From NCBI GenBank assembly GCA_016934295.1, contig JAFGTD010000080.1, positions 1 through 35,115 of the forward strand: a stretch of 35,115 bases of DNA. Reading direction: 5' to 3'. Below the pieces are notes generated by a model, which did not search any database, had not been told where the DNA came from, and saw nothing but the letters and a program-made list of their open reading frames with translations. Made by a program: the position numbers and the translations under genes. The first letter of the stretch is position 1; every line of letters starts with the position of its first letter. The stretch is from Acidobacteriota bacterium. Its GTDB lineage: Bacteria; Acidobacteriota; UBA6911. Below, piece by piece: positions 32,102 through 35,115 of the stretch.

Positions 32102-35032
32102 ATGGTGGCCGCTGATAGCAAAGCAAAATATCGAAACGAAGCCGAGAAATACATGCTTCAGGGAAAGATAAAGCAGGCTATCGGCGAGTATGCGAAGATT
32201 ATCCAGAATAATCCCGACGACGTTCTTACCCTCAACACGATGGGCGACCTCTACCTCACGATAGGAAACACCGCTGAGGCGAATAACTGCTTTGTCAAGG
32301 TCGCGGACAATTACGTACGCAACAACTTCTTTCTCAAGGCGATCGCGGTTTACAAAAAAATCCTGAATGCAGATCCCGGAAACCTCGAAATCAACGCAAC
32401 CATCGCATCTCTCTACGCTCAGCAGGGGCTGAATACCGATGCGTGCAACCAGTATCTCCGGCTTGCAAAATTATTCGAACAGTCCGGAGACACCAGGGAA
32501 ATACTCAATACCTACCGGAAAATAGTCGAGCTGGATCCTGCAAACGCGGCAATTCAGAAAAAACTGGCGGAAGCATATCTCGCCGGGGAGGATAAAGAAA
32601 AAGGCCGCGAACATCTTCTTTCAGCCGCACGTGCGATGGTTAAAACCGGCGATCCTGCGGAGGCGATGCATTGCTTCGAACAGGCGGACCGGATCAATCC
32701 CCTGGATATAGACGGCATGAAGGATTTTCTGGAATGTTGTCTGCGGACCGATAGCGTCTCTACCATCCTGGATCGGCTGAAGGAATTGCTGGAAGCGGAT
32801 CCGGATAATCTCGATATCAAGGAAATGCTGGGGCGGGCCCATTTAGCCGTAAATGAGCCTGAGGCTGCTGCGGATAGATTACAAACGGTAGTCTCTACAG
32901 ATGAATCGCGCTACGATGCTTTAATACCCGTCGTTGAAGCATTCATTGGCCTCGAAAAGTACGATCAGGCGGCTGAATGCCTTGCCTCCATAATCCCAAT
33001 TCTGATTACCCACCGTGAGACGGATCTTGCGACAAAACACCTCAACCGGATATTGGAACACCGCCCCACGCATCTGCTGGCATTAGAAAAATTGGCTTTC
33101 GTGCATTCCTCGGCCGGCGATGCAGCGCACCACCAGGAAATATTGGACAAAATCATAGACCTGCAGGTCGAACAGCAGGACACGATCCGGGCGCTGGAAA
33201 ACCTGGAAAAACTCCTGCAGCTGGATCCCGAAAGCCGGAAACACCTGGATTTACATAAAAAATTATTCGAGGAGGCAAATCCGGACACGCCTTACGTCTC
33301 CCCCGTGACACCGACGGAAGCTCCGATTGAAGCGGGTCCCGGTCCCGTACAGGATTTGAAAGACGACGCCGAACCGACCGACAATACGCCGGAAACCATC
33401 GTCGAAGCCGATCTACTGATCAATTACGGCATGAAAAAGAAGGCATTGGGCCTTCTTCAAAACCTTGAAGCTCGAGATCCCTACGATAAGCAAGTACGGA
33501 CAAGGCTGTTGACGCTGTTAAAGGAAGACAAGAAATTCACGGAAGCAGCGGAACAATGCCTGCTGCTGGCCGTCCTGTACGGAAAATCAAATGACGAGGA
33601 TTCTGTTGAAAACTATATGGCCGAGGCCAAACAGCTGGATTCGGACATGGTGGATCGCGAAAAGAACCTGGAGACCTTCGCGCGCAAAAGAGGCATTATC
33701 CTGGAGCCTGAATCCGGGGCCGGTCTGAGATCGGATCCGGAAATCGACGGGGATCTTCTGGACATTTTCTTCACCGGCGAACAGGGGGGCATTCCTGAAG
33801 ACGTATCCGACATCCCAACGATCCCGGATGAAATCCCTGAAGGATATCCGGAGGGTCTTGCGCCCGCGTCTCCGACTCAATCCATAGAGGAGAAGCTGCA
33901 GGAAGTCGACTTTTATATCCGCCTTGGCTTCAATGTTGAAGCATTGAACAAGCTGAATGAGATTGCAAAAATCAGTCCGGACAATCCTGAATTGCCCCCG
34001 CGTTATGAAAAACTGAATGAACTGGAAGCATCCGAGGGACAGAAGCCTGCGGGAACAGCTGCCGGCGAGGAACAAAGCCCTGCGGAATCCCCCGGCGCGG
34101 AATCCTCGGAAGATACCGATAAGTTTCAGGAGTTGGACATCGACGAGGCGCTCGAAGGTTTCACCGGCAGTTGGGAAGAAACCCCTGAACAGCTGGCGGA
34201 TTTGACGGAAATGGATCTGCCCGCCGATGCAGGCGAGGCGGACGAAACCGCCGCAGCGGAATTCGCCGATCTGCAGCAAAACGCTCCAGCATCGGATCCA
34301 TCCGGTTTTGCCATACTGGAACAGCAGGACGATGCCGTAGAATTCGATCTGCCGGACGATCTGGAAACCACGATTGAAACTTCTGATGAGGATACCGTCG
34401 ACCCGCAGCAAAACGCCCCGGCTGCAGATGCGTCCGATTTTGCCATGCTGGAGGAGCAACCGGACGATACCGTAGAATTTGACCTGCCGAACGATCTGGA
34501 CACCCCGGCCGAATCCGTCCCACAACCCCAGAATTCGCAGGATGCCGCTTCGGCGTCCGATTACCCGGATTTCATTGTCAACGACATGTTTTCCGATTTG
34601 CTCGAAGAAGTCAGCGCTATAAATGAGAAGGAAATCGCAAAAGAGAGTTTTGAAGATCACTTCAGCCTGGGAACAGCCTATCGGGACATGGATCTGATTG
34701 AAGAAGCGATCAAAGAATTCCAAACCGCTCTTAGAATCACCGAATCCTCCAAAAACCGGAAGAAGCAGATTCAGTGCTGCGGGATGCTAAGCACCTGCTT
34801 TCTTAAGAAAGGTATGCCGCGATCCGCCCTTCGCTGGTGCCAGACCGGACTGAATGTCGCGGGCATCACGCCTCAGGAAACAATGGCGTTTCGTTATGAC
34901 ATGGGTATTGCCCATTCGATGGAGAAGAACCAAGAACTGGCGCTGCAGTGTTTCGACCATATTTTCAGTATCGATCCCGGGTATCGCGACGTCGCGCAAC
35001 AAATCGATAAGATCAAAGGCAGCCAGATTTAG
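32102..35032 (+). CDS. Large cytoplasmic TPR protein with acidic duplicated linker
   Basis: The 976-residue protein has no signal peptide. Residues about 1-400 and 435-530 are TPR-like helices, starting with KYRNEAEKYMLQGKIKQAI and YAKIIQNNPDDVLTLNTMGD. Residues about 540-840 form an acidic, Pro/Ala-rich low-complexity linker containing short DLP motifs and a 44-residue imperfect tandem duplication. A final TPR block occupies about 850-976 (FSLGTAYRDMDLIEEAIKEFQTAL). The pattern is reminiscent of large TPR proteins I associate with Acidobacteriota; function unknown, a scaffold is likely. The start has a GGGGGG site close to the ATG; the GTG at the next codon is an alternative. Confidence 0.85.
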   Translation: MVAADSKAKYRNEAEKYMLQGKIKQAIGEYAKIIQNNPDDVLTLNTMGDLYLTIGNTAEANNCFVKVADNYVRNNFFLKAIAVYKKILNADPGNLEINATIASLYAQQGLNTDACNQYLRLAKLFEQSGDTREILNTYRKIVELDPANAAIQKKLAEAYLAGEDKEKGREHLLSAARAMVKTGDPAEAMHCFEQADRINPLDIDGMKDFLECCLRTDSVSTILDRLKELLEADPDNLDIKEMLGRAHLAVNEPEAAADRLQTVVSTDESRYDALIPVVEAFIGLEKYDQAAECLASIIPILITHRETDLATKHLNRILEHRPTHLLALEKLAFVHSSAGDAAHHQEILDKIIDLQVEQQDTIRALENLEKLLQLDPESRKHLDLHKKLFEEANPDTPYVSPVTPTEAPIEAGPGPVQDLKDDAEPTDNTPETIVEADLLINYGMKKKALGLLQNLEARDPYDKQVRTRLLTLLKEDKKFTEAAEQCLLLAVLYGKSNDEDSVENYMAEAKQLDSDMVDREKNLETFARKRGIILEPESGAGLRSDPEIDGDLLDIFFTGEQGGIPEDVSDIPTIPDEIPEGYPEGLAPASPTQSIEEKLQEVDFYIRLGFNVEALNKLNEIAKISPDNPELPPRYEKLNELEASEGQKPAGTAAGEEQSPAESPGAESSEDTDKFQELDIDEALEGFTGSWEETPEQLADLTEMDLPADAGEADETAAAEFADLQQNAPASDPSGFAILEQQDDAVEFDLPDDLETTIETSDEDTVDPQQNAPAADASDFAMLEEQPDDTVEFDLPNDLDTPAESVPQPQNSQDAASASDYPDFIVNDMFSDLLEEVSAINEKEIAKESFEDHFSLGTAYRDMDLIEEAIKEFQTALRITESSKNRKKQIQCCGMLSTCFLKKGMPRSALRWCQTGLNVAGITPQETMAFRYDMGIAHSMEKNQELALQCFDHIFSIDPGYRDVAQQIDKIKGSQI
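34274..34531 (+). repeat. 132-bp imperfect tandem repeat in the TPR gene linker
   Basis: Both units begin CAGCAAAACGC (34274 and 34406), a period of 132 bp or 44 codons. The encoded units share QQNAPA-D-S-FA-LE-Q-DD-VEFDLP-DL. The reading frame is preserved, consistent with expansion of a flexible acidic linker. Confidence 0.7.
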
Positions 35033-35093
35033 GGGCGACGCAGAAATAAATTTACATTTTGGCGCGGTGCAGGGCGGGCAGATGCTAAGGCGG

Positions 35094-35115
35094 CGCAACT
35101 CTTTGAGTTGCGTTC
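35094..35115 (+). terminator. Hairpin at the window end, possible terminator
   Basis: CGCAACTC-TTT-GAGTTGCG is a perfect 8-bp stem 61 nt after the TPR gene stop, followed by TTC at the edge. The U-tract cannot be judged because the sequence ends here. Confidence 0.4.

Noticed and set aside
33587..34723. 378-codon minus-strand frame opposite the TPR gene
   Set aside because: Low-complexity mirror of the acidic repeat linker; no independent coding signal.
1..35115. CRISPR arrays, prophage genes and transposases
   Set aside because: No regularly spaced direct repeats and no recognisable integrase, transposase or Cas proteins in any of the supported genes.

Overview
The window holds a nearly complete dissimilatory sulfur-respiration locus of an uncultured anaerobic bacterium, followed by an ordinary housekeeping region. 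From about 1 to 18.4 kb almost everything lies on the + strand: a small Cys-bearing ORF, aprBA, a strong intrinsic terminator, a zinc-ribbon/YkgJ pair, qmoA-qmoB, dsrA-dsrB, a DsrL-type oxidoreductase, dsrC, an RsbRD-N-like protein, dsrM-K-J-O-P and a cytidylate-kinase-like protein. A cobyrinate a,c-diamide synthase homologue (dsrN/cobB type) faces this run from the opposite strand.

Together these genes cover APS <-> sulfite (AprBA with electrons from Qmo), sulfite <-> DsrC trisulfide (DsrAB plus DsrC) and trisulfide reduction coupled to the membrane (DsrMKJOP). DsrL offers a cytoplasmic NAD(P)H link to DsrAB, and DsrN could amidate siroheme. All four siroheme/[4Fe-4S] cysteines of DsrA (C166, C172, C210, C214) and of DsrB (C134, C171, C172, C176) are present, as are the two redox cysteines of DsrC (C93, C104). 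Not in the window: sat, qmoC, dsrD and dsrEFH. DsrL without dsrD or dsrEFH leaves the direction (sulfate/sulfite reduction, disproportionation or oxidation) open, although no oxidative marker is seen.

From 20 to 25.6 kb there are envelope and miscellaneous genes: a secreted TPR protein, a TolC-family outer-membrane protein, a membrane M28-like protein that appears to have lost catalytic residues, FtsB/DivIC, CutA and TatA. From 25.7 kb come selB (minus strand), a repeat-rich divergent gap, then the conserved ffh-rpsP-khpA-rimM-trmD-rplS block, and a 976-residue TPR protein with an acidic, internally duplicated linker. Gaps before and after ffh carry strong hairpins, including a 226-nt element closed by a 23-bp imperfect inverted repeat.

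Organism: a Gram-negative (TolC, Tat, periplasmic cytochrome c), moderate-GC anaerobe. The joint presence of DsrL and DsrN with the Apr/Qmo genes resembles what is reported for dsr-bearing Acidobacteriota and some other uncultured phyla, and the large TPR protein looks to me like an Acidobacteriota type. This placement is an inference from memory of family features and is not secure. No CRISPR array, tRNA, rRNA, transposase or phage gene was seen.
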